Assembly: GCF_014649495.1 (NCBI RefSeq)
Contig: NZ_BMTD01000019.1
Span: 62,001-126,000 of the forward strand
From: Streptomyces filipinensis
GTDB taxonomy: Bacteria > Actinomycetota > Actinomycetes > Streptomycetales > Streptomycetaceae
DNA length: 64,000 nt
Direction: 5' to 3'
The stretch's first letter is position 1, and every line of letters begins with the position of its first letter. The translations under genes were made by a program, and so were the position numbers. Shown in pieces: positions 15,285 through 23,636 of the stretch. The notes below the pieces were generated by a model that did no database searches, had not been told where the DNA came from, and saw nothing but the letters and a program-made list of their open reading frames with translations.

Positions 15285-16736
15285 ATGGCTTACGACGATC
15301 TTCGCTCCCTGCTGCGGGCGCTGGAGCGCGAGGGCGACCTCAAGCGCATCAAGGCCGAGGTCGACCCCTGTCTGGAAGTCGGGGAGATCGTCGACCGGGT
15401 GCAGAAGTCCGGCGGTCCGGCCCTCCTCTTCGAGAACGTGAAGGGCTCGGCGATGCCCCTCGCGATGAACGTCTTCGGCACCGACCGGCGGCTGCTGAAG
15501 GCGCTCGGCCTGAAGTCGTACGGCGAGATCTCCGAGAAGATCGGCGGCCTGCTGCGGCCCGAGCTGCCGCACGGCTTCGTCGGTGTGCGCGAGGCCTTCG
15601 GCAAGCTCGGCGCGATGACGCACGTGCCGCCGAAGAAGGTCAAGGAGGCTCCCGTCCAGGAGGTCGTCCTGCACGGGGACGAGGTGGACCTCGACCGGCT
15701 CCCGGCGCTGTTCACCTGGCCCCAGGACGGCGGTTCCTTCTTCAACCTGGGCCTCACGCACACCAAGGACCCGGAGACGGGCATCCGCAACCTCGGGCTG
15801 TACCGCCTCCAGCGCCACGACCGGCGCACCATCGGCATGCACTGGCAGATCCACAAGGACAGCCGCAACCACTACCAGGTGGCCGCGCGCCGGGGGGAGC
15901 GGCTGCCCGTCGCCATCGCCTTCGGCTGCCCCCCGGCCGTCACCTACGCCTCCACCGCCCCGCTGCCCGGCGACATCGACGAGTACCTCTTCGCCGGGTT
16001 CATCGCGGGCAAGCGGATCGAGATGGTCGACTGCAAGACGGTGCCCCTGCAGGTGCCGGCCCAGGCCGAGGTCGTCCTGGAGGGCTGGCTGGAGCCGGGC
16101 GAGATGCTGCCCGAGGGCCCCTTCGGCGACCACACCGGTTTCTACACCCCGCAGGAGCCGTTCCCGGCGCTGAAGATCGACTGCGTGACGATGCGCAGGC
16201 GCCCGCTGCTGCAGTCGATCGTCGTGGGCCGCCCGCCCACGGAGGACGGCCCGCTGGGCAGGGCGACGGAGCGGTTCTTCCTGCCCCTGCTGAAGGTCAT
16301 CGTCCCGGACATCGTGGACTACCACCTGCCCGAGGCCGGCGGCTTCCACAACTGCGCGATCGTCTCGATCGACAAGAAGTACCCGAAGCACGCGCAGAAG
16401 GTGATGCACGCGGTCTGGGGGGCGCACATGATGTCCCTGACCAAACTGATCGTGGTCGTGGACTCCGACTGCGACGTGCACGACCTGCACGAGGTCGCCT
16501 GGCGGGCCCTCGGCAACACCGACTACGCCCGTGACCTCACGGTCGTCGAAGGCCCCGTCGACCACCTCGACCACGCCTCCTACCAGCAGTTCTGGGGCGG
16601 CAAGGCGGGGATCGACGCCACGAAGAAGTGGCCGGAGGAGGGCTACACCCGGGACGGCGGCTGGCCGGACATGGTCCTCTCCGACCCCGACACGGCGGCC
16701 CTGGTGGACCGCCGCTGGAAGGAGTACGGCCTGTGA
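15285..16736 (+). CDS. mqnL: UbiD-like decarboxylase of futalosine menaquinone synthesis (MqnL)
   Basis: A 483-residue UbiD-family carboxy-lyase, close to the usual length. It includes the family segments GLYRLQRHDRRTIGMHW and DHTGFYTP. In the futalosine route the UbiD-like enzyme decarboxylates the prenylated 6-naphthoate, using prenylated FMN made by the UbiX-like partner. The UbiA-like gene overlaps its stop by four bases and the UbiX-like gene follows, so the late pathway is one cluster. The start at ATG 15285 is chosen because the protein begins MAYDDLRSLL; GATACT eight bases upstream suggests a leaderless message. Upstream open frame to 15048 is non-coding. Confidence 0.9.
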   Translation: MAYDDLRSLLRALEREGDLKRIKAEVDPCLEVGEIVDRVQKSGGPALLFENVKGSAMPLAMNVFGTDRRLLKALGLKSYGEISEKIGGLLRPELPHGFVGVREAFGKLGAMTHVPPKKVKEAPVQEVVLHGDEVDLDRLPALFTWPQDGGSFFNLGLTHTKDPETGIRNLGLYRLQRHDRRTIGMHWQIHKDSRNHYQVAARRGERLPVAIAFGCPPAVTYASTAPLPGDIDEYLFAGFIAGKRIEMVDCKTVPLQVPAQAEVVLEGWLEPGEMLPEGPFGDHTGFYTPQEPFPALKIDCVTMRRRPLLQSIVVGRPPTEDGPLGRATERFFLPLLKVIVPDIVDYHLPEAGGFHNCAIVSIDKKYPKHAQKVMHAVWGAHMMSLTKLIVVVDSDCDVHDLHEVAWRALGNTDYARDLTVVEGPVDHLDHASYQQFWGGKAGIDATKKWPEEGYTRDGGWPDMVLSDPDTAALVDRRWKEYGL

Positions 16737-17635
16737 GCAGCGCCTCCGCAGCGATCCCGCAGCCGGGACGCACCAAAGCCTTCCTGCGCCTGGTGATGAT
16801 CGAGCACTCGGTCTTCGCGCTGCCCTTCGCCTACATCGCCTCCCTCACGGCGATGTACGAGGGGGACCGGAACATCCACTGGGGCCGGCTGCTGCTGGTC
16901 ACCGTGTGCATGGTGGGTCTGCGCACGTTCGCGATGGCGGTCAACCGGATCATCGACCGCGAGATCGACGCCCGTAACCCGCGCACGGCCCACCGGGAAC
17001 TGGTGACCGGCGCGATGTCGGTCCGGCACGCCTGGACGGGCGCCCTGATCGCCCTGGTGGTCTTCCTGGGCGCGGCCGCCCTGCTCAACCCCCTGTGCCT
17101 GGCCCTCGCCCCGGTGGCCGTCATCCCGATGGTGGTCTACCCCTACGGCAAACGCTTCACGAACTTCCCGCAGGCCATCCTCGGTCTCGCCCAGGCCATG
17201 GGCCCCGTCGGCGGCTGGCTCGCCGTCTCCGGCTCCTGGAACGGGGACGCGGTGATCCTCGGCCTCGCGGTCGGCGTCTGGATCGGCGGTTTCGACCTGA
17301 TCTACGCCTGCCAGGACGTCGAGACCGACCGGGAGACCGGCGTCCTGTCGGTCCCGGCCCGCTTCGGCATCCCGGCGGCGATCTGGGGCGCGCGGGCCTG
17401 CCACACGATCACCACGGCCCTTTTCGTCTGGTACGCGGTGGCCACGGAAGCCGGTGCCTTCTTCTGGCTGGGCCTGCTGATCGTCGCAGGCGCCTTCGTC
17501 TACGAACACCGCATCGTCCGCCCCCACGACCTGTCCCGCCTCAACAGGGCGTTCTTCTCGGTCAACGGCTTCATCGGCATTGCCCTGTTCGTGTGCGCCC
17601 TGCTTGATCTCCTGGTGCGCGGTCTGACCGTCTGA
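16733..17635 (+). CDS. mqnP: UbiA-like polyprenyltransferase of futalosine menaquinone synthesis (MqnP)
   Basis: A 300-residue multi-helix membrane prenyltransferase. The first Asp-rich motif is NRIIDREID (N71, D75, D79) and the second is YACQDVETDRETG, as in UbiA. About eight hydrophobic helices follow the pattern of the family. It attaches the polyprenyl chain to 1,4-dihydroxy-6-naphthoate. The GTG start overlaps the mqnL stop (GTGA), so the two are coupled. The length and motif spacing are normal. Confidence 0.9.
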   Translation: MSSASAAIPQPGRTKAFLRLVMIEHSVFALPFAYIASLTAMYEGDRNIHWGRLLLVTVCMVGLRTFAMAVNRIIDREIDARNPRTAHRELVTGAMSVRHAWTGALIALVVFLGAAALLNPLCLALAPVAVIPMVVYPYGKRFTNFPQAILGLAQAMGPVGGWLAVSGSWNGDAVILGLAVGVWIGGFDLIYACQDVETDRETGVLSVPARFGIPAAIWGARACHTITTALFVWYAVATEAGAFFWLGLLIVAGAFVYEHRIVRPHDLSRLNRAFFSVNGFIGIALFVCALLDLLVRGLTV

Positions 17636-17678
17636 CGAACCCCGGGCCACCCGGCCTGAGCAACTCCCGACCGACCGG

Positions 17679-17691
17679 TACGCTCAAGGTG
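17679..17691 (+). promoter_or_regulatory. Probable leaderless promoter of mqnM
   Basis: TACGCT at 17679-17684 matches the TAnnnT -10 pattern and ends six bases before the GTG at 17691, the spacing expected when transcription starts at the initiation codon. No ribosome site precedes this GTG, and no clear -35 is seen. Confidence 0.4.
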
Positions 17692-18362
17692 TGAACGCAG
17701 GAGAAACGCAGCGCGTGCCTTGGATCGTGGGGGTGTCCGGTGCTTCCGGGACGCCGTATGCGGCAGCCGTGCTGCGGGCGCTGCTGGAGGCGGGCGAGGC
17801 GGTCGACCTGGTGGTCAGCCGGGCCTCGCGGCTGACGCTGCTGGACGAGACGGGGATCTCGTTCCGCGACGCCCACTGGCAGGACGACCTGCGGGAATGG
17901 CTGGCCCGGGGTGCCGACGGCAAGCCCGGGACCTTCGACGTGGACATCAGCGGGATGCGGTACTGGAGCGCGGGTGACCTCGCCGCCGGTCCGTCCTCGG
18001 GGTCGTACGCGGCGAAGGGGATGCTCATCGTGCCCGCCTCCACCGCCTGCGTGGCCGGTGTGGCGCTCGGGCTCTCCAAGGACCTGCTGCAGCGTGCGGC
18101 GAGCGTCACCCTGAAGGAGCGCCGGACGCTGGTCGTCTCGGTGCGGGAGACGCCGCTGAACGGGCAGACCCTGCGCCACCTGGTCGCGCTGGACGACGCC
18201 GGTGCCACCGTCGTACCGGCCTCGCCCGCCTTCTACGCGGGCGCCACGCACATCCAGGACCTGGTGGACTTCGTCGCCGGACGGGTGCTGGACGCGGCCG
18301 GTGTCGCGCACGGCCTGTACCGGCGGTGGCGGGGCGAGCTGGGCGGCGGTTCGGCGGACTGA
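17691..18362 (+). CDS. mqnM: UbiX-like flavin prenyltransferase (MqnM)
   Basis: A 223-residue UbiX-family flavoprotein. The FMN-binding start GVSGASGTPYAAAVLRAL and the conserved PASTACVAGVALGLSKDLLQRA are clear, followed by RRTLVVSVRETPLN. It makes the prenylated FMN cofactor required by the UbiD-like MqnL. The start is uncertain: GTG 17691 fits a leaderless promoter (TACGCT six bases upstream), while GTG 17715 has AGGAG nine bases upstream and starts nearer the conserved core. It lies 55 bases after mqnP. Confidence 0.88.
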   Translation: MNAGETQRVPWIVGVSGASGTPYAAAVLRALLEAGEAVDLVVSRASRLTLLDETGISFRDAHWQDDLREWLARGADGKPGTFDVDISGMRYWSAGDLAAGPSSGSYAAKGMLIVPASTACVAGVALGLSKDLLQRAASVTLKERRTLVVSVRETPLNGQTLRHLVALDDAGATVVPASPAFYAGATHIQDLVDFVAGRVLDAAGVAHGLYRRWRGELGGGSAD

Positions 18363-18438
18363 CGGACCAGCGGTTCGACCGGGCACGTCGCAGTACCTCT
18401 CATCAACTCGGAACTCTTCAGCGGAAGGCTTCGATCGC

Positions 18439-18894
18439 ATGGACGCGGTGGACAGGCAGCTCATCCAGGCCCTGAGGGAGAACGGCCGGGCCTCCTACGC
18501 GGAGCTGGGGCGCCTCGTCGGCCTGTCGGGCCCGAGCGTCACCGACCGCATCAACCGGCTGGAGGCGGCCGGTGTCATCACCGGCTACCGCGCGACGGTG
18601 AACGCGGCCTCGCTCGGCCTCGGCGTCACCGCGCTGATCGGCATCTCGCTCTCCGACGCGGCCGACCACGAGGACGTCGCCCAGCGGCTGCGGGACCTGC
18701 CCGAGATCGAGGACTGCTGGTTCATCGCCGGCGACGACTCGTACATGCTCAAGGTGCGCTCGTCCGACGTGGACGGTCTGGAGAGGACCATCCGGCGGCT
18801 CAGCGGCACCAAGGGCGTCTCGCGCACCCGGACCACCATCGTCCTGTCCACGAAGTGGGAGAACCGGGTCGGGGAGCTGCCCGAAGAGGTCTAG
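18439..18894 (+). CDS. Lrp/AsnC family transcriptional regulator
   Basis: A 151-residue feast-famine regulator. The N-terminal helix-turn-helix is DRQLIQALRENGRASYAELG then LSGPSVTDRINRLEAAGVI. The C-terminal RAM ligand-binding domain follows (GDDSYMLKVRSSDVDGLE). These proteins form octamers and respond to amino acids. The ATG at 18439 has GGAAGG upstream. It sits between mqnM and mqnE on the same strand, so it may be co-transcribed with mqnE; whether it regulates menaquinone genes is unknown. Confidence 0.9.
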   Translation: MDAVDRQLIQALRENGRASYAELGRLVGLSGPSVTDRINRLEAAGVITGYRATVNAASLGLGVTALIGISLSDAADHEDVAQRLRDLPEIEDCWFIAGDDSYMLKVRSSDVDGLERTIRRLSGTKGVSRTRTTIVLSTKWENRVGELPEEV

Positions 18895-18932
18895 GGATAC
18901 GGTTGGTCGGGCTGTCGTAGAAAGGTGTGGGT

Positions 18933-20096
18933 ATGGACGTCGGGCTCAAGCGCGAGCTGGAGGAGAAGGTCCGCTCCGGTGAGCGGCTGACTCGCGAGGA
19001 CGGCATCGCGCTGTACGAGTCGGACGACCTGGCGTGGCTCGGCGGCCTCGCCCACGAGGTGCGCACCCGCAAGAACGGTGACGTCGTGCACTTCAACGTC
19101 AACCGGCACCTGAACATGACCAACGTGTGCACGGCCTCCTGCGCCTACTGCTCCTTCCAGCGCAAGCCGGGGGAGAAGGACGCGTACACGATGCGCATCG
19201 AGGAGGCCGTCAAGCTCGCCAAGGCGATGGAGTCGGAGAACCTCACCGAGCTGCACATCGTCAACGGCCTGCACCCCAACCTGCCGTGGCGCTACTACCC
19301 GCGCTCCCTGCGCGAGCTGAAGGCCGCCCTGCCGCACGTCTCCCTGAAGGCCTTCACGGCGACGGAGATCCACCACTTCGAGACGATCAGCGGTCTGTCG
19401 GCCTCGGAGATCCTGGACGAGCTGATCGACGCGGGCCTGGAGTCCCTCACCGGCGGCGGAGCCGAGATCTTCGACTGGGAGGTCCGGCAGCACATCGTGG
19501 ACCACAGGACCCACTGGGAGGACTGGTCCCGGATCCACCGCCTGGCGCACGAGAAGGGTCTGAAGACCCCGTGCACCATGCTCTACGGGCACATCGAGGA
19601 GCCGAGGCACCGCGTCGACCACGTTCTGCGGCTCCGCGAGCTGCAGGACGAGACGAACGGCTTCCAGGTCTTCATCCCGCTGCGCTACCAGCACGACTTC
19701 GTGGACATGAAGGACGGCAAGATCCGTAACCGCCTTCAGGCCCGTACCCAGATGGCGACCGGCGCGGAGGCGCTGAAGACCTTCGCGGTCTCCCGGCTGC
19801 TGTTCGACAACGTCCCGCACGTGAAGGTCTTCTGGGTCATGCACGGCGTGCAGACCGCCCAGCTGGCCCTGCAGCACGGCGCGGACGACATGGACGGCTC
19901 GGTCGTCGAGTACAAGATCACGCACGACGCGGACAACTACGGCACGCCGAACAAGCTGACCCGTGACGACCTGCTGGACCTGATCCGGGACGCCGGTTTC
20001 CGCCCGGTGGAGCGGAACACGCGGTACGAGATCATCCGCGAGTACGACGGCCCCGACCCGGAGCGCCGCGAGTCCCCCCAGCCCATGCGGGTGTGA
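18933..20096 (+). CDS. mqnE: Aminofutalosine synthase MqnE (radical SAM)
   Basis: A 387-residue radical SAM enzyme. The iron-sulfur cysteines are C66, C70 and C73 in CTASCAYC. It joins the enolpyruvyl-benzoate made by MqnA to S-adenosylmethionine to give 6-amino-6-deoxyfutalosine, the second step of the route. It is distinguished from the related MqnC by its sequence around the cluster (NRHLNMTNVCTASC) and by C-terminal TKLTRDD-type residues. The start at ATG 18933 has AAAGG seven bases upstream; the GTG at 18927 is less well placed. It is followed by the UdgX gene. Confidence 0.93.
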   Translation: MDVGLKRELEEKVRSGERLTREDGIALYESDDLAWLGGLAHEVRTRKNGDVVHFNVNRHLNMTNVCTASCAYCSFQRKPGEKDAYTMRIEEAVKLAKAMESENLTELHIVNGLHPNLPWRYYPRSLRELKAALPHVSLKAFTATEIHHFETISGLSASEILDELIDAGLESLTGGGAEIFDWEVRQHIVDHRTHWEDWSRIHRLAHEKGLKTPCTMLYGHIEEPRHRVDHVLRLRELQDETNGFQVFIPLRYQHDFVDMKDGKIRNRLQARTQMATGAEALKTFAVSRLLFDNVPHVKVFWVMHGVQTAQLALQHGADDMDGSVVEYKITHDADNYGTPNKLTRDDLLDLIRDAGFRPVERNTRYEIIREYDGPDPERRESPQPMRV

Positions 20097-20127
20097 ACAG
20101 GGCGTCCTGAGGGGGTACCCGGGGGCG

Positions 20128-20790
20128 GTGAGTTCCCGTACGACTGCCCCCGAAGACGCCTACACGGCGGCGCCTTTCGTCCCGGAGGGCGCCGGTCTGC
20201 CCGCCCTGCGCAGGGCCGCGGCCGGCTGCCGGGGCTGCCCCCTGCACCGGGACGCCACGCAGACGGTGTTCGGCGCGGGCGACGCGCACGCACGCGTGAT
20301 GCTCGTCGGGGAACAACCCGGTGACCAGGAGGACCGCCAGGGCAAGCCGTTCGTCGGCCCCGCGGGAAGACTGCTCGACCGCGCCCTGGAGGAGGCCGGC
20401 CTGGACCCGGCGGACGCGTACGTCACCAACGCGGTCAAGCACTTCAAGTTCACCCGGGCCGAGCCCCGCAAGCGCCGGATCCACAAGGCGCCGAGCCTGC
20501 GGGAGATGACCGCGTGCGGGCCGTGGCTCGCGGCGGAGCTGGCGCTGGTCGAGCCCGAGCTGATCGTGGTGCTGGGCGCGACCGCCGGGAAGGCGCTGCT
20601 GGGGTCGTCGTTCCGGGTGGGCGAGGTGCGCGGGACGGTGCTGGAGGAGGAGATCCACGGGCGGCCGGAGCGGCTGGTGCCGACCGTGCACCCGTCGTCG
20701 GTGCTGCGGACGCAGGACGACGAGGACAGGAAGGCCGCGTACCAGGGGCTCGTCGCCGATCTGAAAGTGGCTGCGCGCGCCCTTGGGTAA
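20128..20790 (+). CDS. udgX: UdgX-type family 4/5-like uracil-DNA glycosylase
   Basis: A 220-residue uracil-DNA glycosylase with the UdgX hallmarks. Motif A is GEQPGDQED (61-69), the diagnostic loop KRRIH lies at 115-119, and the C-terminal motif is HPSS (188-191). Cysteines at CRGC (34-37) and C130 fit the 4Fe-4S cluster. In mycobacterial UdgX the loop histidine becomes covalently linked to the deoxyribose after uracil release, giving an irreversible DNA-protein complex; H119 is the equivalent here. It starts 31 bases after mqnE and probably shares its transcript, although no functional link is obvious. Confidence 0.9.
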   Translation: MSSRTTAPEDAYTAAPFVPEGAGLPALRRAAAGCRGCPLHRDATQTVFGAGDAHARVMLVGEQPGDQEDRQGKPFVGPAGRLLDRALEEAGLDPADAYVTNAVKHFKFTRAEPRKRRIHKAPSLREMTACGPWLAAELALVEPELIVVLGATAGKALLGSSFRVGEVRGTVLEEEIHGRPERLVPTVHPSSVLRTQDDEDRKAAYQGLVADLKVAARALG

Positions 20791-20794
20791 TAGG

Positions 20795-20807
20795 TACAGT
20801 GACCAAA
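20795..20807 (+). promoter_or_regulatory. Probable leaderless promoter of the GNAT gene
   Basis: TACAGT at 20795-20800 ends six bases before the ATG at 20807, and no Shine-Dalgarno sequence is present. The element lies in the 16-bp gap after udgX. Confidence 0.45.
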
Positions 20808-21331
20808 TGCCACTTACCTTCACTCTGGACCCCGCCATCACTCCCGCCCTGCGCGACGGCGTCCTCGACCTGTGGACGGACGTCTCCAACGCGGGCGGCG
20901 CCGTCGGCTTCGTACCGCCGGTCGGCCGGGAGGACGTGCGGCCGGAACTGGTGAAGCACTTCGTGGCCATGGCCGAGGGCCGCCACCGGCTGCTCGTCGG
21001 CTGCGACGAGACGGGCGAGCCGGCCGCGACCGCCTTCTTCTCCTTCAACACGCACCGGCTGCAGAAGCACTGGGTGTGGCTGTACACGGTGATGGTCCAC
21101 CCCAGGCACCAGGGCAAGGGGTACGGCCGCGACCTGCTGGCGGCCGCCGCGGACGCGGCCCGCGCCTTCGACGGCGTCGACGCGATACGGCTGACCTGCC
21201 GGGGCGGTGTGGGCCTGGAGCGGTTCTACGGCTCCTGCGGCTACAAGGAGGTCGGCCGGGTGCCGGGCGCCATCCGGGTGGCGCACGGCGACGACCGGGA
21301 CGACGTGATCATGCTGCTGCCCCTCGGCTGA
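20807..21331 (+). CDS. GNAT family N-acetyltransferase
   Basis: A 174-residue GNAT-fold acetyltransferase. The acetyl-CoA pyrophosphate loop is visible in VMVHPRHQGKGYGRDLLAAA, preceded by the beta strand WLYTVMV and followed by the C-terminal GLERFYGSCGYKEVGR. The substrate cannot be predicted. The ATG at 20807 has no ribosome site but a -10-like TACAGT six bases upstream, so a leaderless message is likely. Confidence 0.85.
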   Translation: MPLTFTLDPAITPALRDGVLDLWTDVSNAGGAVGFVPPVGREDVRPELVKHFVAMAEGRHRLLVGCDETGEPAATAFFSFNTHRLQKHWVWLYTVMVHPRHQGKGYGRDLLAAAADAARAFDGVDAIRLTCRGGVGLERFYGSCGYKEVGRVPGAIRVAHGDDRDDVIMLLPLG

Positions 21332-21406
21332 CCCCCTTGCAAGATCCCGTCGCGGGCGTGCTTCACTGGACGATGACCCCTTTTGGAATCGGACGAGTGG
21401 ATTGAG

Positions 21407-21706
21407 ATGCTCCGCTACACGCTGATGCGCCTCGGCATCTTCGCCGGCTGCCTCGTGGTCGTCTGGGGAGCCGTCTACTCCGGCATCTTCCCGCGCGGTT
21501 TCGGCAGCTCCAACTTCCTCTGGGTGCTGCTGCTGTCGCTGGTGCTGTCGGCGCCGATCAGCTGGGTGGTGCTGCGCAAGGAGCGGGACCGGGCCTCGGT
21601 GCACATCGTGAACCGCGTGGACCGGATGAAGGCGAACCTGGACGCCAACCGCAACCAGGAGGACCTCGCCGACGACACCGCCCGGGCACAGGGCCAGCCC
21701 TCCTGA
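21407..21706 (+). CDS. DUF4229 small membrane protein
   Basis: A 99-residue protein with two hydrophobic helices (LMRLGIFAGCLVVVWGAVY and FLWVLLLSLVLSAPISWVVL), followed by a basic/acidic cytoplasmic tail RKERDRASVHIVNRVDRMKA. This matches the DUF4229 family of actinobacteria, often found near menaquinone genes. The start at ATG 21407 is followed by MLRYTLMRLG. Function unknown. Confidence 0.8.
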   Translation: MLRYTLMRLGIFAGCLVVVWGAVYSGIFPRGFGSSNFLWVLLLSLVLSAPISWVVLRKERDRASVHIVNRVDRMKANLDANRNQEDLADDTARAQGQPS

Positions 21707-21741
21707 CCGACGGGACGGCTCCCGGCACCCCGGGCCGCAAT

Positions 21742-21755
21742 TAGTCTTGCCCCCA
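21742..21755 (+). promoter_or_regulatory. Probable leaderless promoter of the TetR gene
   Basis: TAGTCT at 21742-21747 is followed seven bases later by the ATG at 21755, and no ribosome site is visible. The same hexamer sits six bases before the mqnA start. Confidence 0.45.
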
Positions 21756-22402
21756 TGGGTGGGGCGAAGACCAGACGGATGCCGCGTGCGGTGCGGGAGC
21801 AGCAGATGCTCGACGCCGCCGTGCGGATCTTCGGCCAACGCGGCTACATGGCCGCCTCGATGGACGAGATCGCCGAACTCGCGGGCGTGTCGAAGCCGTT
21901 GGTCTATCTGTACCTGAACTCCAAGGAAGACCTCTTCACCGCCTGCATCCGGCGCGAGGCCAGCGCGCTGACGCAGGCCGTCCGCGCCGGGGTCCGCACC
22001 GACCTGCCCGTCGACCGCCAGCTGTGGGACGGGCTCCAGGCCTTCTTCGCGCACACCGCCGAGCACCCCGACGCCTGGTCGGTGCTGCACCTCCAGGCCC
22101 GTACGCACGGGGAGCCCTTCGCGGGCGAGGTCGCCGCGATGCGCGAGGAGATCGTCGCGTTCGTGACCCGGCTGGTCGCCGTCGCCGCACGCGAGGCGCA
22201 CCGCGATCCCGATCTCGCCGAGCACGAGGTCGCGGGGCTCGCCGAGGCACTGGTCGGCGCGGCGGAGTCACTGGCCGCCTGGGCCAACGCTACGCCCGGA
22301 GTCACCGCCCGGTCGGCGACGGTCACCCTGATGAACGTCGCCTGGGCGGGCCTGGGAAACCTGATGCGGGGGCGCCCCTGGGTTCCGCCGGCGGAGGTCT
22401 AG
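21755..22402 (+). CDS. TetR family transcriptional regulator
   Basis: A 215-residue TetR regulator with a clear helix-turn-helix (SMDEIAELAGVSKPLVYLYL, near residues 33-53). The C-terminal domain is typical of regulators beside lipid-metabolism genes. Its coding end overlaps the convergent MaoC gene by 135 bases. In mycobacteria a TetR gene lies near the htdX-fabG4-fadA2 locus; this arrangement here suggests control of the MaoC/ketoacyl reductase promoter, where a pair of palindromes is present at 23380-23409. Confidence 0.88.
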   Translation: MGGAKTRRMPRAVREQQMLDAAVRIFGQRGYMAASMDEIAELAGVSKPLVYLYLNSKEDLFTACIRREASALTQAVRAGVRTDLPVDRQLWDGLQAFFAHTAEHPDAWSVLHLQARTHGEPFAGEVAAMREEIVAFVTRLVAVAAREAHRDPDLAEHEVAGLAEALVGAAESLAAWANATPGVTARSATVTLMNVAWAGLGNLMRGRPWVPPAEV

Positions 22403-23302
22403 CGCCGCAGGGAGGGCCTCGCCGTCGCCGGGTGCGGGCGGTGTCTGGCCCACCGCCTCCGCCCCCCGTGGCCATGCCCCTCCGGAGAGGTGGAGCCTCC
22501 CGTCCGGCCCCCGCAGCTCGAACCGGCCGGAGCCGTCCGCACCGTAGCTCAGCGTCGCGGGCAGCAGCACCGGCGCCCGGAACCAGGCCCGGACCACCGC
22601 CCTGTCCGGGACCCCGTGGGCGGCCACGCAGCGGGCGACCGTCCACATGCCGTGCGCGATGGCCCGTGGGAAGCCGAAGAGGCGGGCGGTGAAGGGATGC
22701 AGGTGGATGGGGTTGCGGTCACCGGAGGCGGCGCCGTACCGCCGGCCGACGTCCCCGGCGAGCCGCCACTCGGCCCGCACCGGAAGCGGCGGAGCCGGCG
22801 CGGCAGGTGACTGCCCGGACACGTCGGTCCGGTGCCGCGCGAGGTACGTGCTGCGCGACTCCCATACGACCTCCCCGCCGGCCCGCACCCCGGTGACCAC
22901 CGTGGCTTCGGTGCCGCGCCGGTGCGGGGCCAGTCCCTCGACGTGGACGGCGAGTTCGTACACGCCGGTCGCCGGGAGGGGCGTGTGCCCGGTGATCTCG
23001 ATCGACGTGTGGACCAGGCCCAGCAGGGGCAGTGGGAAGGCCCGGTCGCTCATCAGCCGCATGGCCAGCGGGAAGCCGAGGACGTGCGGATAGGTCACCG
23101 GGAGGGCGTCGTCGCCGGTGGGGAAACCGCAGACGCGCTCGTAGGCGGCCAGCCGGGCCAGGTCGAGCCGCACTCCGGGCAGCACCAGACGGGTGCGCGG
23201 GAAGCCGGCCTCGGGGGAAGGGCGTTTGAAGGGGGAGCGCAGGACGCCTTGGGCCAGCAGCGGGGCCAGCGCGGGGGCGGCGGCCAGGGTGACGGCGGTC
23301 AT
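22268..23302 (-). CDS. MaoC-like hotdog dehydratase (HtdX-type)
   Basis: A 344-residue double-hotdog protein. The hydratase motif appears in GAASGDRNPIHLHP (D195, H200) and continues AIAHGMW, as in R-specific enoyl hydratases and HtdX. The N-terminal hotdog lacks such residues. The start at ATG 23302 overlaps the stop of a 20-codon frame upstream. The last 45 codons run antisense to the TetR gene and look unlike a conserved C-terminus. The role would be (R)-3-hydroxyacyl dehydration in fatty-acid metabolism. The ketoacyl reductase gene that usually precedes it is missing. Confidence 0.85.
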   Translation of the reverse strand: MTAVTLAAAPALAPLLAQGVLRSPFKRPSPEAGFPRTRLVLPGVRLDLARLAAYERVCGFPTGDDALPVTYPHVLGFPLAMRLMSDRAFPLPLLGLVHTSIEITGHTPLPATGVYELAVHVEGLAPHRRGTEATVVTGVRAGGEVVWESRSTYLARHRTDVSGQSPAAPAPPLPVRAEWRLAGDVGRRYGAASGDRNPIHLHPFTARLFGFPRAIAHGMWTVARCVAAHGVPDRAVVRAWFRAPVLLPATLSYGADGSGRFELRGPDGRLHLSGGAWPRGAEAVGQTPPAPGDGEALPAALDLRRRNPGAPPHQVSQARPGDVHQGDRRRPGGDSGRSVGPGGQ

Positions 23303-23363
23303 CACGCCCCCGGCGGGCTCTGGCCCGCGGTGCGGCCGGTGAAGCGCGGATGGTGGTCTGCCA
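23301..23363 (-). pseudogene. Probable N-terminal remnant of a FabG4-type ketoacyl reductase
   Basis: A 20-codon frame begins at ATG 23363 (MADHHPRFTGRTAGQ) and ends in a TGA that overlaps the MaoC ATG. Streptomyces high-molecular-weight 3-oxoacyl reductases, as I recall them, begin in a similar way (MAD-x-x-x-x-FT), and the mycobacterial homologue sits exactly here, upstream of htdX. The simplest reading is an internal deletion that removed about 1.3 kb and left the native promoter and first codons in front of MaoC. The similarity is from memory and short. Confidence 0.4.
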
Positions 23364-23379
23364 TGTCCTGCCCCCACTG

Positions 23380-23409
23380 CTTACTCTGAAGTAAGGTTAC
23401 CGCCGGTAA
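23380..23409. promoter_or_regulatory. Tandem palindromes upstream of the MaoC/fabG-remnant promoter
   Basis: CTTACT-N4-AGTAAG (23380-23395) and TTACC-N3-GGTAA (23397-23409) lie one base apart, immediately upstream of the remnant frame start. Such dyads are typical of TetR-family operators; the TetR encoded at 21755-22402 is the natural candidate. The rest of 23410-23636, up to the acyl-CoA ligase start, shows nothing else I can name. Confidence 0.6.
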
Positions 23410-23636
23410 TCCTACGTCACAGGGGTGGGAGGTCGAGACGGGCCCGTCGAAGTCCCCTCTGGACATGGAAGTTGAACCTCCCTCACATAACCCCCGAGGC
23501 TGCACACCCCCGGCCCCGGACCACCTCCGGACCCGCACAATCCCCTCACGGTGGAGCCGTACGATCACCTCCCTAACCTGCGGTAACCCCTTTCCGTCAA
23601 GGCGCCGCAGGTGCACGCACGCCAGAGGAGCCGCCC

